Made by a program: the position numbers and the translations under genes
NCBI RefSeq assembly: GCF_003675855.1
Contig: NZ_RCIH01000003.1
Coordinates: forward strand, 248,001 to 312,000
DNA: 64,000 nt
Origin: Halostella salina
GTDB lineage: Archaea > Halobacteriota > Halobacteria > Halobacteriales > Natronoarchaeaceae
Direction of reading: 5' to 3'
In this document: positions 34,560 to 42,758 of the stretch, piece by piece
Layout of the letters: every line of letters begins with the position of its first letter
Position numbering within the stretch: the stretch's first letter is position 1
Notes under the pieces: generated by a model
Database searches by the model: none
Told to the model about the DNA's origin: nothing
The model's input: the letters and a program-made list of their open reading frames with translations, nothing else

Positions 34560-35423
34560 TCAGTACCCCGACTCCAGCGTGCCGCCGAGCGTCTCGAACT
34601 CCAGCGCGTCGAACTCCTCGGGCGCGGTGTCGGTTTCGGCGTAGGCGTACAGCGCCGTCTTGATGACGCCCCAGAGCGCGCTGTGGACGAGGAACCCGAG
34701 CACCGCGACGGTCCCGGCGAGGATTCCCCCGACAGCGAATCCGCCGAGCGACGGGACGAGCACGGCGGGGACAGCGAAGGCGACGAGGACGGCGAGCACC
34801 GTGACGAGACCGGTGATCAGCCCGATCCCGAACCCTGCGCCGATCGACTCGCCCCACGTCTGCTTGAACGTGTTCACGCTCTCGCCGAACATCCCGGTGA
34901 CGGAGGTGTCCTCGAAGACGATGACCGGGACGACGAAGAACGTCGCTATCGACCAGCCGGCCGAGAACACGACCGAGACGACCTTCGCGGCGATGGAGCT
35001 CCGGCTCTCCAGCCACTGGATGAGTATCCCGACGGCCGCCGCGATGAGCGCCCAGACCGCGATGATCCCGGCCTTGTTCCCGGTCGCCTTCAGGGACCGG
35101 ACGACCCTCGGCTCCTTCCCGGCGAAGCTCTCGCCGACGGCGTGGACGAGCGCCGCGTTGGCGAAGGTGGCGATGAAGGTCGTACCGAAGTAGACCACGA
35201 ACAATCCGACCCACAGGCCGGCCTCGCCGAGCTGCGCCAGCCCGTACGTCGTCTCGAACAGGAACACCGGGCCGAGCAATGCGACCAGAAACGCGATCGA
35301 GAGGACGCCGCTGACGAGCGGGAACACGAGCAGCTTCGGATGGTTTCGGAGGACGCGGAGCCCGCCGACCGTGAGGGTCAGGCCGAGCCGGATCCGCTGG
35401 ATGAACGATCTGATTCCGAACAT
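34560..35423 (-). CDS. Membrane protein, DUF6159-like
   Basis: A 287-residue protein with six or so membrane segments. It begins with the amphipathic FIQRIRLGLTLTVGGLRVLR, then LLVFPLVSGVLSIAFLVALL, and contains FGTTFIATFANAALVHAVGE, FFVVPVIVFEDTSVTGMF and ESVNTFKQTWGESI. This layout matches the DUF6159 family of archaeal and bacterial membrane proteins of unknown function. A TATA-like ttttataac (minus, about 35450-35458) is some 30 bases upstream of the ATG. Confidence 0.82.
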   Translation of the reverse strand: MFGIRSFIQRIRLGLTLTVGGLRVLRNHPKLLVFPLVSGVLSIAFLVALLGPVFLFETTYGLAQLGEAGLWVGLFVVYFGTTFIATFANAALVHAVGESFAGKEPRVVRSLKATGNKAGIIAVWALIAAAVGILIQWLESRSSIAAKVVSVVFSAGWSIATFFVVPVIVFEDTSVTGMFGESVNTFKQTWGESIGAGFGIGLITGLVTVLAVLVAFAVPAVLVPSLGGFAVGGILAGTVAVLGFLVHSALWGVIKTALYAYAETDTAPEEFDALEFETLGGTLESGY

Positions 35424-35531
35424 GTGGGTGGTCGTTTCTCTCTTCTACGTTATAAAATTTTGCTACTGTAGACCGAAAACGAGGTATCGAAGGGCGAAAG
35501 CGGTTACACGCCCGCCCCGCAACGGACCGTC

Positions 35532-36203
35532 ATGCACGTCGTCGTCAACGCCGCGATGAGCGCGGACGGGAAGCTCTCCCACTGCGAGCGCGAGCAGGTC
35601 GCCATCAGCGGGCCGGCGGACTTCGACCGCGTCGACCGCGTCCGGGCCGACAGCGACGCCGTCGCGGTCGGCGTCGGCACCGTCCTCGCGGACGACCCAC
35701 ACCTCACGCTGGACGACACCGACCGCGTGGCGGCGCGGCGCGAGCGCGGCGAGCCGGCCCATCCCGCCCGCGTCGTCGCCGACTCGCGGGCACGGACGCC
35801 GACCGATGCCCGAGTACTGGACGAGGCGGCGATGACCTACGTGCTCGTGAGCGACGCCGCGCCCGCCGACAGAGCCGAGGCGCTCCGCGATGCCGGCGCG
35901 GAAGTCGTCGCGGCCGGCGAGGAGCGCGTCGACCTCGCGGCGGCCTTCGCCGAACTGGAAGCGCGCGGGGTCGACCGGCTCATGGTCGAGGGCGGCGGCG
36001 AGGTCATCTTCTCGCTGTTCGACGCGGGGCTGGTCGACGAGCTATCCGTCTTCGTCGGGCCGACCGTCATCGGCGGCCGCGACGCGCCGACGCTGGCCGA
36101 CGGCGAGGGGTTCGTCGAGGAGTTCCCGGCGCTGTCGCTGTCGGGCGTCGAGCGCATCGACGACGGGGTCCTCCTGCGCTGGACCGTCGAAAAGAGCGAC
36201 TGA
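35532..36203 (+). CDS. arfC: 2,5-diamino-6-ribosylamino-pyrimidinone 5'-phosphate reductase
   Basis: A 223-residue RibD-C/dihydrofolate reductase-like enzyme that reduces the ribose of the pyrimidine intermediate in archaeal riboflavin and F420 biosynthesis with NAD(P)H. Family signatures are the start MHVVVNAAMSADGKLS, DRVRADSDAVAVGVGTVLAD, RVVADSRARTP, RLMVEGGGEVIFSLFDAGLV and VGPTVIGGRDAPTL. It lacks the N-terminal deaminase domain of bacterial RibD, as expected for archaea. Single gene, divergent from the DUF6159-like gene. Confidence 0.93.
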   Translation: MHVVVNAAMSADGKLSHCEREQVAISGPADFDRVDRVRADSDAVAVGVGTVLADDPHLTLDDTDRVAARRERGEPAHPARVVADSRARTPTDARVLDEAAMTYVLVSDAAPADRAEALRDAGAEVVAAGEERVDLAAAFAELEARGVDRLMVEGGGEVIFSLFDAGLVDELSVFVGPTVIGGRDAPTLADGEGFVEEFPALSLSGVERIDDGVLLRWTVEKSD

Positions 36204-36205
36204 CG

Positions 36206-36490
36206 CTAGTGGTCGTGGCCGGTTAGCTCGCCGAACGTCGCGCCGAAGCGCTCCTCGAAGATCTCCATCGTGTCGGCCTCGACTTCCTTCACGGCCTCGC
36301 TCGGTTCGCCCTGACCGTGGTGGATCGCGCCGTGGATCCGCTGGGCGCAGCCAAAGAGTGCGATGTCGCCGATAACCGTCGCGGCGTCCTCGTCGTCCTC
36401 CGCGAGCATGTCGATCAGGTCCTCGGGGAGTTCGATCTCGTCCTCGCCGTCGTCGGACGACGCTATCGTCACCGAAACAGTGTCCGTCAT
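36206..36490 (-). CDS. Small conserved haloarchaeal protein, DUF7545-like
   Basis: A 94-residue very acidic protein: MTDTVSVTIASSDDGEDEIE, LPEDLIDMLAEDDEDAATVI and the C-terminal RFGATFGELTGHDH. It resembles the haloarchaeal DUF7545 family. HxH residues near IHGAIHHGQG and the final GHDH might bind metal, but no activity is known. It lies on the minus strand downstream of the thioredoxin reductase gene, separated from it by the 58-bp tandem repeat. Confidence 0.75.
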   Translation of the reverse strand: MTDTVSVTIASSDDGEDEIELPEDLIDMLAEDDEDAATVIGDIALFGCAQRIHGAIHHGQGEPSEAVKEVEADTMEIFEERFGATFGELTGHDH

Positions 36491-36568
36491 GCGGCGTCCT
36501 TCGGGGGTCCGACTAATCCGTCTTTGGGTCGCGTGTTCCGTCGATGGGCATCCGTTCGCGCGGACGGG

Positions 36569-36699
36569 CGATCAGTCGTCGGCAAAACAGAAGCCGCGAC
36601 CGCAGTCTCGCGATGAAACGCTCACCCGATCAGTCGTCGGCAAAACAGAAGCCGCGACCGCAGCCTCGCGATGAAACGCTCAGCCGATCAGTCGTCGGC
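36569..36699. repeat. 58-bp tandem repeat copying the end of the reductase gene
   Basis: Units start at 36569, 36627 and 36685 (exact 58-base period). The first two are full and differ at two positions; the third is the first 15 bases of the unit and is the real stop region of the reductase gene (its TGA and last codons on the minus strand). Each full unit contains, on the minus strand, GCTGCGGTCGCGGC, able to form a 5-bp hairpin, followed by ttctgtttt. The repeat therefore duplicates the gene end with its terminator-like hairpin. Confidence 0.85.
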
Positions 36700-38010
36700 T
36701 TCCGCCACGGCGTCCGCGGACGCCTCCGTCCCGGGGCTTTCGAGCGTTTCGAGGTAATCGTCGGCGTCCAGCGCGGCCTTGCAGCCCATGCCGGCGGCGG
36801 TGACGGCCTGCTGGTAGTGGTAGTCGACCACGTCGCCGGCACCGAAGATGCCGGGGACGCCCGTTTTCGTCTGGCCGCCGCCCTTGCCGCCCTCGGTCCT
36901 GATGTAGCCGGCCTCGTCCATCTCGACGGCGGTGTCTTCGAGGTACTCAGTGTTGGGCGTGTGGCCGATGGCGAGGAACACCGCGCCCACGTCCATCTCG
37001 TACTCCTCGGTCTCGGGGTCGTCGCGCTTCTCGGAGGGGTAGCCCTCCGGGTGTTCGACCAGCGTCGCCTCGTCGACGCCGTCCTCGGCGCTGCCCTCGA
37101 TCCCGACGAGTTCGGTGTTTCGCAGGATCTCGACCTCGCCCTCGTCGACTTTCTCCTGAATGCGGTCGACCCAGTAGTCCTCCGCGCGGAACTCCTCGCG
37201 GCGGTGGGCGATGTACACTTTCGAGGCGAACTTGGTGAGGAAGTCGGCCTCCTCCATCGCGGCGTCGCCGCCGCCGACGACGAGCATCTCCTCGCCGCGG
37301 AAGAACGCGCCGTCGCAGGTCGCACACGTCGAGACGCCGTACCCCATCAGTTCGTCCTCGCCGGGGACGCCGAGCGTGCGGGCGCTCGCGCCGCTGGCGG
37401 CGATGACGGCGTCGGCCGTGTAGGTGTCGCCGTTTTTCATCTCGACGCGGTAGGGGCGCGACGAGTCGTCGACCTGCTCGATGACGCCGTTTACCGTCTC
37501 CGCGCCGAACTTCCGGGCCTGCTCTTTCATGTTGTTGATCAGGTCCGGGCCGCTGATCCCCTCGGGGAAGCCGGGGTAGTTCTCCACGTCGGTCGTGAGC
37601 GTGAGTTGACCGCCCGGCTCGTCGCCCTCGATAACAAGCGGGTCGTTGTTCGACCGGGCGGCGTAGATGGCCGCCGTCAGTCCGGCGATGCCGGTGCCCG
37701 CGATGACCAGTTTACGGTGCTCGACCACGTCGCTCCCGCCGTCCGCGATGCCGAGCTTCTCGTCCAGTTCGCCCGTCTCGTTCAGCGCGCTCGTGTCGTC
37801 CCAGCCGCCGATAAGTTCGTCGTCGATGAACACTTCGGGCGCTGTCTGCCGGCCGTCCGCTCGTTCGACCATCTCGTCGAACAGGTCGTCGTCGCCGGTG
37901 ACGTTGTACTCCTCGTACTCGATACCCTTGGCGTCGAACAGGTCCTTCGCCTTCTCGCAGTAAGAGCAGTTCTCCTTGGTGTATATCTCCACGCGCGGCT
38001 GGTCACTCAT
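36688..38010 (-). CDS. trxB: Glutaredoxin-thioredoxin reductase fusion
   Basis: A 440-residue flavoprotein with two modules. Residues 1-85 are a glutaredoxin/thioredoxin-like domain with active site CSYC (NCSYCEKAKDLF) and the cis-Pro region TAPEVFIDDELIGGWDD. Residues about 100-430 are a TrxR: GxGxxG in VIAGTGIAGLTAAIYA, GDEPGGQLTLTTDVENYPGF, redox site CATC (STCATCDGAFFRGEE), NAD(P) loop VVGGGDAAMEEA and C-terminal GIFGAGDV. The fusion would let the reductase pass electrons directly to its own glutaredoxin domain. A connecting acidic linker is at about 82-97. Confidence 0.93.
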   Translation of the reverse strand: MSDQPRVEIYTKENCSYCEKAKDLFDAKGIEYEEYNVTGDDDLFDEMVERADGRQTAPEVFIDDELIGGWDDTSALNETGELDEKLGIADGGSDVVEHRKLVIAGTGIAGLTAAIYAARSNNDPLVIEGDEPGGQLTLTTDVENYPGFPEGISGPDLINNMKEQARKFGAETVNGVIEQVDDSSRPYRVEMKNGDTYTADAVIAASGASARTLGVPGEDELMGYGVSTCATCDGAFFRGEEMLVVGGGDAAMEEADFLTKFASKVYIAHRREEFRAEDYWVDRIQEKVDEGEVEILRNTELVGIEGSAEDGVDEATLVEHPEGYPSEKRDDPETEEYEMDVGAVFLAIGHTPNTEYLEDTAVEMDEAGYIRTEGGKGGGQTKTGVPGIFGAGDVVDYHYQQAVTAAGMGCKAALDADDYLETLESPGTEASADAVAEADD

Positions 38011-38157
38011 GCTCGATAGTTCGCCTGCGCGGCGTATTTACCTTGTGTTGTGTACATGGATTTCCGACACCTGCGACGCGACAGTCGGCCGCTGACGCTT
38101 GCTATCGCCCGTCAGGACCCCGAAGGGCTTACGGCCGCGTCGGCCGTCTCCCCGCCC

Positions 38158-38442
38158 ATGCCCGCCGACCTCGCCGAGAAGACGGACCGCTACGAGCGAC
38201 TGCTGGCCGAGGCGCTGGACGCCGCCGAGCCGGTCGCCCCGGACGGGACGCCGCTCGACGACGCGAGCGCGGAGTGCCTCGAAATGGCCGAGTCGTACCT
38301 CGACGACGGCAGGCACTTCCGCGAGAACGACGACCCCGTCAACGCGCTGGCCGCGTTCTCCTACGGCCACGCGTGGCTCGACGCGGGCGCTCGCATCGGC
38401 CTGTTCGACGTGCCGACCGACGGCCACCTCTTTACCGTCTGA
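38158..38442 (+). CDS. DUF357 family protein
   Basis: A 94-residue helical protein: MPADLAEKTDRYERLLAEAL, ASAECLEMAESYLDDGRHF, DPVNALAAFSYGHAWLDAGA and RIGLFDVPTDGHLFTV. The motif DDPVNALAAFSYGHAWLDAG identifies the archaeal DUF357 family, whose fold is a helical bundle and whose role is unknown. The frame continues upstream to 38050, but 38158 gives the family-like start. It lies just upstream of the TFB gene on the same strand, with its own 190-base gap before it. Confidence 0.85.
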   Translation: MPADLAEKTDRYERLLAEALDAAEPVAPDGTPLDDASAECLEMAESYLDDGRHFRENDDPVNALAAFSYGHAWLDAGARIGLFDVPTDGHLFTV

Positions 38443-38542
38443 CCGGAACGCGGACCACCACGGACACAGCAAACGATCTACCGGTACTCTCCAACAACCT
38501 CTTACGGCTCCGCAAGAAGACATTTAAAACCAACAGCAATAG

Positions 38543-38574
38543 TTATATGCTTATCGGCCTAACCTACAGTTAGG
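38543..38574 (+). promoter_or_regulatory. TFB promoter: TATA element and perfect palindrome
   Basis: TTATAT at 38543-38548 is followed by a perfect inverted repeat CCTAAC-CTACA-GTTAGG at 38558-38574, centred about where transcription should begin. The palindrome is a candidate operator or leader hairpin for the TFB gene, giving a leader of about 60 bases. Confidence 0.5.
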
Positions 38575-38633
38575 AAGACGCCCGGGTTCTTTTGGTTTCC
38601 CGCCCCCGGTAGCCGGTTCCGTCCCACCCCATC

Positions 38634-39605
38634 ATGACAGACCACACGATACGAACGATCAGCGACGAGACGGACGCGGAACGGACAGCGGAACGCGACG
38701 AGGCGGAGACCTGCCCCGAGTGTACAGGACCGCTTCGTCAGGACACCGAGCGCGGCGAGACGGTGTGTGCGGACTGCGGGCTCGTCGTCGAGGCGGACGA
38801 GATAGACCACGGTCCGGAGTGGCGCGCCTTCGACGCCGGCGAACGCGACCGGAAGAGCCGCGTCGGCGCGCCGACGACGAAGATGATGCACGACGAGGGC
38901 CTCTCGACCAACATCGGCTGGCAGGACAAGGACGCCTACGGCAACTCCCTGTCCTCGCGCCAGCGCCAGAAGATGCAGCGGCTCCGGAAGTGGAACGAGC
39001 GGTTCCGCACGCGTGATTCCCAGGAACGCAACCTGAAGCAGGCGCTGGGCGAGATCGACCGCATGGCCTCGGCGCTGGGCCTCCCCGAGAACGTCCGCGA
39101 GACGGCAAGCGTTATTTACCGGCGAGCGCTGGAGGAAGACCTGCTCCCCGGTCGCTCGATCGAGGGCGTCGCAACGTCCTCGCTGTACGCCGCCGCACGA
39201 CAGGCCGGCATGCCGCGCAGTCTCGACGAGATCGCCGCCGTCAGCCGCGTCGATCGGATGGAACTCACCAGGACGTACCGCTACGTCGTCCGCGAACTCG
39301 GACTGGAGGTTCAGCCGGCCGACCCGGGGAGCTTCGTTCCCCGGTTCTGTTCGGACCTGGGCCTCTCCGAGGAGGTCGAACGCCGGGCGCGGGCGCTCCT
39401 CGAAGACGGCAGAACCAGCGGTCTCCACAGCGGGAAGTCGCCGGTCGGCCTCGCGGCCGCCGCCGTCTACGCGGCGTCGCTGCTCACCAACGAGAAGGTG
39501 ACGCAGTCGGCCGTCGGCGAGGTCGCGAGCGTCAGCGAGGTCACCATCCGGAACCGCTACACGGAACTGCTCGAGGCGTCCGAGTCGGCCGCCGCCGTCG
39601 CCTGA
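38634..39605 (+). CDS. tfb: Transcription initiation factor TFB
   Basis: A 323-residue TFIIB homologue that joins TBP-bound promoters to RNA polymerase. It has a zinc ribbon (CPEC near 27-30 and CADC near 45-48), the B-reader region GPEWRAFDAGERDRKSRVGA, and two cyclin repeats (about 120-215 and 220-310) with GRSIEGVATSSLYAAARQ and GKSPVGLAAAAVYAAS. Haloarchaea carry several TFBs with different promoter preferences; which paralogue this is cannot be told. The promoter carries a palindrome at the probable start site. Confidence 0.95.
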   Translation: MTDHTIRTISDETDAERTAERDEAETCPECTGPLRQDTERGETVCADCGLVVEADEIDHGPEWRAFDAGERDRKSRVGAPTTKMMHDEGLSTNIGWQDKDAYGNSLSSRQRQKMQRLRKWNERFRTRDSQERNLKQALGEIDRMASALGLPENVRETASVIYRRALEEDLLPGRSIEGVATSSLYAAARQAGMPRSLDEIAAVSRVDRMELTRTYRYVVRELGLEVQPADPGSFVPRFCSDLGLSEEVERRARALLEDGRTSGLHSGKSPVGLAAAAVYAASLLTNEKVTQSAVGEVASVSEVTIRNRYTELLEASESAAAVA

Positions 39606-39717
39606 TACCGGCGGCTGCCCGTTTCCGGTGACGTACCGGTCGCTCCGGTAGATCGTCGCGCGCTCTTCATTATGGCTCCGACAAGATTTTTCACGGTGCC
39701 GCGTGAGGGTCTATGGC

Positions 39718-39897
39718 ATGGAGGAAGCGTTTGTGCAGTTGGTCTGCCCCGAATGTGCGAAAGACTGGGAATCCTCGCCGAGCGACCTCCCCCAGTACGA
39801 CGATATGTTCCACTGCCCGAACTGTCATGCGACCCGGAGAACCGCCGAGTTCACGCGTACGAACCGCGACCTGGAGACGCTGAAGTCCCTCCAATAA
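39718..39897 (+). CDS. Small zinc-binding protein, DUF7836-like
   Basis: A 59-residue protein: MEEAFVQLVCPECAKDWESS, YDDMFHCPNCHATRRTAEFT and LETLKSLQ. Two CxxC knuckles (CPEC near 10-13 and CPNC near 33-36) define one zinc ribbon. It matches the haloarchaeal DUF7836-type putative zinc-binding proteins. A TATA-like gattttt is about 30 bases upstream of the chosen ATG. Function unknown. Confidence 0.8.
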   Translation: MEEAFVQLVCPECAKDWESSPSDLPQYDDMFHCPNCHATRRTAEFTRTNRDLETLKSLQ

Positions 39898-39975
39898 GCA
39901 GACCCAGGGCGACTGTTTCGGACCGTTCGCGGGGACGCTCCGGCGAAACGGTTCGACTGTTCTCGTCGTCCGGGC

Positions 39976-40380
39976 TCACGAACTCGTCGCCGAGCGTGCG
40001 CCACACGCCTCGCACCGCAACACGGGCACGCCCTGCTCACGTTCGATCCGCGTGTCCGGCAGCCCACACTCGTCACAGAGGACGAACTCCTCGGTGTACG
40101 CCTCGATCGCTTCGTCGATGCGCTGCTGGCTGAACTCGCCGGTGAGCCGCGCCCGGCCGCTCTCGTCGATGTGGCCGCTGGTTCCGAGTTCGTTCTGGAG
40201 GGACTTCATCACATGCTCGTCGTCCCTGTCGAGCCGGTCGACCGTGTCCTGAAAGTTCTCGTACACGGTGACGTTGCCCTCCTGACGAACGTCCGGGTCC
40301 GGAACGTCGAAGCGGTCGGTCGTCCCCTCGATCTCCGGCGTCGCCTCGATCGCGCGGTCCAGTTGCTCGTCGTAGTCCAT
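39976..40380 (-). CDS. eif2b: Translation initiation factor aIF2 beta subunit
   Basis: A 134-residue protein, the beta subunit of heterotrimeric aIF2 that carries initiator tRNA to the ribosome. MDYDEQLDRAIEATPEIEGT is the N-terminal helix that binds aIF2 gamma; VYENFQDTVDRLDRDDEHVM and LQNELGTSGHIDESGRARLT form the central domain; CDECGLPDT and CEACGARS are the zinc ribbon. The Met at 40380 gives the standard archaeal start. Minus strand, divergent from the UPF0058 gene. Confidence 0.94.
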   Translation of the reverse strand: MDYDEQLDRAIEATPEIEGTTDRFDVPDPDVRQEGNVTVYENFQDTVDRLDRDDEHVMKSLQNELGTSGHIDESGRARLTGEFSQQRIDEAIEAYTEEFVLCDECGLPDTRIEREQGVPVLRCEACGARSATSS

Positions 40381-40521
40381 ATCGGGCAAAAGCCGATCGG
40401 CGAACAAAAAGCTTCAGACTTTTGCCGTACCTTCATGTGTACCCGAGCGATCCGAAATACCGTGTCAAAAGCTCTCACAACCCCGATATTTGGAGATGTG
40501 TGTTAACGGGACTCAAGATAA

Positions 40522-40529
40522 TAATATAA
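40522..40529 (+). promoter_or_regulatory. TATA box of the UPF0058 gene
   Basis: TAATATAA lies 28 bases before the ATG at 40557, consistent with a leaderless transcript. Confidence 0.55.
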
Positions 40530-40556
40530 CCCTCCAGTCGTAAGGCATGGCTGTCC

Positions 40557-40796
40557 ATGAAAAAGCAGGAGCTTATCCACCTTCACGGCCTGCTTGCAGA
40601 GATTTCCAACCATTACGAAGAGCGAAACGGAGTGCCCGTAGACCTCGACGAGTACGAGTCCCTGGGCGTACGCCCGACATCGATCCACAAGTCGAAGACC
40701 GACCACAAGGCCGCCGTTTTTGCCCTGGCAACTGGCATCACTTCCGAGATGGAAGACGAGGAGACGTCCGAGACGGTTCCCGCCGCCGCTGACTGA
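40557..40796 (+). CDS. UPF0058 family protein
   Basis: A 79-residue protein with the archaeal UPF0058 pattern: MKKQELIHLHGLLAEISNHY, VDLDEYESLGVRPTSIHKSK and AVFALATGITSEM. The N-terminal helices and the TSIHKSKTDHKAAVFAL block are the most conserved in the family. No catalytic residues are known. A TATA box 28 bases upstream fits a leaderless message. Function unknown. Confidence 0.87.
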   Translation: MKKQELIHLHGLLAEISNHYEERNGVPVDLDEYESLGVRPTSIHKSKTDHKAAVFALATGITSEMEDEETSETVPAAAD

Positions 40797-40897
40797 CGGG
40801 ACACTCGCGTTCTGCCGGATCTCACACTCTCCAGCGATAGCTCCGTGTTCGAATCCGTCACCTGCTTCGAAAGAGACGAACTGCAGCAGCCGTCGCG

Positions 40898-41356
40898 CTA
40901 CTCGATCAGGTCCTCGAACTCGGGGAGGACCTCGTCGTCGTCATCGCCGGTCCCGTCCGAGGACTCGTCGTCGACGGCCACGCTTCCGTCGTCCTCGGTC
41001 TCGTCTTCGATCTCCTCTTCCTCGACGACCTCGACCTCCAGCACTTCGAGCGGGATGTTCTCCAGGCGCTGTCCGATCTCCTTGCGCGCGATTCGGGAGG
41101 CGTGTTCCTCCCGCTCGACGTTGAACACCGTCATCTCCAGTTCGAGCGCGACGAGGCTCTCGTCGGCCGCGAGGAACGCCGGGTCGATGCCCTCCCCGCA
41201 GTGCGGGCAGTGCCGTTCCCCCATGTTTATTTCGACGTAGTTCAGGTCCGGATTCAGCATCTCGCCCGTCTTCGAGATGGCGATCCGGACCGCCTCGTCG
41301 GGGGTTTCCACGTCGTACACCGGCACCGCGGCCTCGACGACGACTCTGCAGTTCAT
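40898..41356 (-). CDS. DUF555/UPF0212 family protein
   Basis: A 152-residue protein starting MNCRVVVEAAVPVYDVETPD and containing EAVRIAISKTGEMLNPDLNY and HCPHCGEGIDPAF, a CPHC knuckle typical of the archaeal UPF0212 family. The last 40 residues are acidic and low complexity. The Met at 41356 matches the family; two codons earlier another Met exists. Function unknown. Confidence 0.85.
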   Translation of the reverse strand: MNCRVVVEAAVPVYDVETPDEAVRIAISKTGEMLNPDLNYVEINMGERHCPHCGEGIDPAFLAADESLVALELEMTVFNVEREEHASRIARKEIGQRLENIPLEVLEVEVVEEEEIEDETEDDGSVAVDDESSDGTGDDDDEVLPEFEDLIE

Positions 41357-41447
41357 GGCCATCCTGTGTTTCGTCGGCCAACAGTATGAAGCTTAGCCCC
41401 GGCCGAACTCGAAACCGGCTTTACGCGGCCGTCCCACATCGAAACCG

Positions 41448-42332
41448 ATGGAAACGGGCACGATCGACGTGGCGACGCTCCCCGGCGGCTTCGACCTCCA
41501 GTCGACCGTCGAGAGCGGCCAGTCGTACCTCTGGCGGCGCGAGGACGGGCGAACGTACGAGACCGACGGGCTGTACGGCGGGTCGGCGTGGTACGCGACG
41601 GTCGTCGACGGCGAGGTGATCCGGGCCAGACAGGTCGACGGTCGACTGGAGTGGGCGTCGACGACCGACGCGGCGCCGCAGCTCCGGGAACTGCTCCGGC
41701 TGGACGACGACCTGCCGGGCATCGTCGACGCCTCGCCCGGCGACGACCTGATCCGCGAGGCGTACGACGCCTACCGCGGGATGCGGCTGGTGAACGACCC
41801 GCCGTTTGGCTGTCTGATATCCTTCATCTGCTCGGCACAGATGCGCGTCTCGCGGATCCACTCGATGGTGACGGCGCTCGCGGAGGCGTACGGCGACCCC
41901 GTCGAGTTCGACGGCCGGACGTACCACGCGTTCCCGCGACCCGAACAGCTCGCCGCGGCGACCGAGGACGAACTCCGGGACCTCGGACTCGGCTACCGCG
42001 CGCCGTACGTCCAGCGCACCGCCGAGATGGTCGCCGACGGCGAGGCTCACCCGGCCGAGGCGCGGGAGATGACCTACGAGGACGCTCGCGAGTACCTCAC
42101 GCAGTTCGTCGGCGTCGGCGACAAGGTGGCCGACTGCGTGCTGCTGTTCTCACTGGACTTCCTCGAAGCCGTCCCGCTGGACACCTGGATCCGGACGACG
42201 ATCGAGGAGTACTATCCGGACTGCGACCGCGGCAACTACGCCGACACCGCCCGGGCCATCCGGAAGCGGTTCGGCGGCGCGTACGCGGGGTACGTCCAGA
42301 CGTACGTGTTTCACCACCTGCGGACCCAGTAG
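41448..42332 (+). CDS. 8-oxoguanine / 3-methyladenine DNA glycosylase (OGG1-like)
   Basis: A 294-residue HhH-GPD glycosylase for base excision repair. The N-terminal domain (about 1-110) is the OGG-type beta domain (GFDLQSTVESGQSYLWRRED). The helix-hairpin-helix is LTQFVGVGDKVADCVLLFSL with catalytic Lys and the conserved Asp in AVPLDTWIRTTIEEYYP. Presence of Lys favours a bifunctional OGG1-type glycosylase/lyase. No zinc or iron-sulphur cluster is seen. Single gene, divergent from UPF0212. Confidence 0.9.
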   Translation: METGTIDVATLPGGFDLQSTVESGQSYLWRREDGRTYETDGLYGGSAWYATVVDGEVIRARQVDGRLEWASTTDAAPQLRELLRLDDDLPGIVDASPGDDLIREAYDAYRGMRLVNDPPFGCLISFICSAQMRVSRIHSMVTALAEAYGDPVEFDGRTYHAFPRPEQLAAATEDELRDLGLGYRAPYVQRTAEMVADGEAHPAEAREMTYEDAREYLTQFVGVGDKVADCVLLFSLDFLEAVPLDTWIRTTIEEYYPDCDRGNYADTARAIRKRFGGAYAGYVQTYVFHHLRTQ

Positions 42333-42383
42333 CCACCCGCACCGCTCGATACTTTCTTGCCCGGGGCAGTCGATCCGCCGACC

Positions 42384-42662
42384 ATGAGCGACCGAGTGCG
42401 CGCACACGTGTTCGTCTCCGGCCGGGTGCAGGGCGTCTACTTCCGTGCGACGACGCGGGACACGGCCGAGGAGGCCGGCGTCGACGGCTGGGTGCGGAAC
42501 CTGCAGGACGGCCGCGTCGAGGCGGCGTTCGAGGGTCCCGAGGCCGCCGTCGAGTCGATGGTCGAGTTCTGTCACGAGGGGAGCGAGATGGCGAGCGTCG
42601 AGGGCGTCGAGGTGGAGTACGAGGAGCCACAGGGCGAGGACGGGTTCCGGATCCGGCGGTGA
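42384..42662 (+). CDS. acyP: Acylphosphatase
   Basis: A 92-residue enzyme hydrolysing acyl phosphates. The active-site loop is VSGRVQGVYFRATTRDTAEE with catalytic Arg and the Asn in VDGWVRNLQDGRVEAAFEGP. Length and motifs agree with the family. The Met at 42384 gives the usual start (MSDRVRAHVFVSGRVQG). No operon partner is clear; it lies close to the DNA glycosylase and to a membrane protein on the same strand. Confidence 0.93.
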   Translation: MSDRVRAHVFVSGRVQGVYFRATTRDTAEEAGVDGWVRNLQDGRVEAAFEGPEAAVESMVEFCHEGSEMASVEGVEVEYEEPQGEDGFRIRR

Positions 42663-42758
42663 GTGCGGGCCGCTGGCCGCGGCGGTGTCCAGTACCGGGG
42701 TTTTCTTCCCGGTCCGACACTCCAGAAAGCATATCACGACCCGCCCGAACCGAGGGAT

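Noticed and set aside
36363-36674. Open frame running through the 58-bp repeat on the plus strand
   Set aside because: Its product repeats the translated 58-bp unit and overlaps the DUF7545-like gene antisense; no start signal.
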